DNA of 64,000 bases from Hyphococcus lacteus (GTDB lineage Bacteria > Pseudomonadota > Alphaproteobacteria > Caulobacterales > Parvularculaceae). The notes below the pieces were generated by a model. The model was not told the origin of the DNA. It ran no database searches and worked only from the letters and a program-made list of their open reading frames with translations. A program made the translations under genes and the position numbers. Of this stretch, positions 63,700 through 64,000 are shown in pieces. The stretch lies in contig NZ_JBEHZE010000001.1 in NCBI RefSeq assembly GCF_041058985.1, forward strand, positions 744,001 to 808,000, in the 5' to 3' direction. How positions within the stretch are numbered: the first letter of the stretch is position 1; the number at the start of each line of letters is the position of its first letter.

Positions 63700-64000
63700 A
63701 TGACTTTATTCAATACATTCCGTACGGCATTGGTGTGTTCGGTTTTGGCATCACTTCTGACCAGCGCATCGGCCCAAGATGCTGCTTATGAATACGCGCC
63801 TAATCAGTTCACCGACAAGATTGATCTGGCGCGGGGAAGCATTTCACCCATTGGCGATGGCGGATTCTATCTAACTGATAACGATGCTTGCCAACTGGTT
63901 GTGGCCGAATGGGGCTGGGAAAAATCTTTATGTGGTGCCGTTGATAAGATCATAATTGTTCCGTCACCGGCAATCGACACACTCCTGATCGAAATGCCGA
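63700..64000 (+). CDS. Secreted protein, N-terminal part
   Basis: The gene is cut by the window edge. It starts at ATG 63700 behind GGGGGG, with a signal peptide (MTLFNTFRTALVCSVLASLL, then TSASAQD). About 80 mature residues follow, with two Cys (DNDACQLV, EKSLCGAV). No family is recognised. Confidence 0.6.
   Translation, partial: MTLFNTFRTALVCSVLASLLTSASAQDAAYEYAPNQFTDKIDLARGSISPIGDGGFYLTDNDACQLVVAEWGWEKSLCGAVDKIIIVPSPAIDTLLIEMP

Noticed and set aside
1..64000. Mobile element, prophage, CRISPR array, rRNA or tRNA
   Set aside because: No transposase, integrase, phage structural gene, regularly spaced repeat or structured RNA gene was seen; apparent accessory genes lack insertion boundaries.

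Overview
This window looks like chromosomal core DNA of an aerobic, probably marine alphaproteobacterium. The strongest evidence is gene order. Read on the minus strand, a nearly unbroken series runs nfuA - (rutE, methyltransferase) - tsaB - rimI - fur - ferritin-like protein - miaB - phoH/ybeZ - ybeY - corC - lnt - xre - metK - trmB - rimP - nusA - ylxR - infB - rbfA - truB - rpsO - pnp, which is the classical alphaproteobacterial arrangement. A short-chain acyl-CoA regulator (ScfR/RamB type) divergent from isocitrate lyase, the fabA-fabB-fabI cluster and a MaeB malic enzyme with a phosphotransacetylase-like tail fit the same group. Family level (Hyphomonadaceae or Caulobacterales-like) is a guess.

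Layout. 0-10 kb: partial acyl-CoA-sensing regulator, aceA, a glycerophosphodiester phosphodiesterase, secreted proteins, arfB-rlmN, a GFA-family protein and an MFS transporter. Next comes a compact minus-strand operon of two previously uncalled small membrane proteins (44 and 53 aa), two DUF2975 membrane proteins and a small HTH regulator. 10-14 kb: rdgB, an NDM-like subclass B1 metallo-beta-lactamase lipoprotein, hemW, a DUF2721 protein and moeB, all on the plus strand. 14-20 kb: a methyltransferase with a 2-hydroxyacid dehydrogenase, an SH3 protein and the unsaturated fatty acid cluster fabA-fabB-small membrane protein-fabI, facing a fatty acid desaturase. 21-37 kb: a DUF885 peptidase, then pnp, an SDR, rpsO, an S9 peptidase, truB, a GT61-like gene, rbfA, infB, ylxR, nusA and rimP. 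37-41 kb: an accessory island between rimP and trmB (GT2 glycosyltransferase, VPLPA-CTERM-like protein, DUF2937 protein, CE15-like esterase). 41-50 kb: trmB, a ribbon-helix-helix/LOV photoreceptor, then metK back through miaB. 50-58 kb: DUF1223 protein, proline iminopeptidase, lipoprotein, diiron protein, fur, rimI, tsaB, an amidase, a methyltransferase, rutE and nfuA. 58-64 kb: an iron-uptake pair (catecholate TonB receptor with two Fur-box-like sites, and the PiuC hydroxylase), maeB and a truncated secreted protein.

How the parts fit together. aceA and maeB point to growth on acetate or fatty acids. The fab cluster and the desaturase are two routes to unsaturated lipids. The Fur regulator, the TonB receptor, PiuC and NfuA form an iron theme. 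Translation and RNA metabolism (infB, nusA, rbfA, truB, rpsO, pnp, miaB, ybeY, rlmN, arfB, trmB) dominate the middle.

Most notable items: the RHH-LOV protein, which has an 8-bp inverted repeat just upstream and lacks one conserved flavin-contacting Asn; the NDM-like metallo-beta-lactamase; and the small-protein/DUF2975/HTH operon with a cluster of CGATA/TATCG inverted repeats at its promoter end. I saw no rRNA, tRNA, CRISPR array, insertion sequence or prophage.
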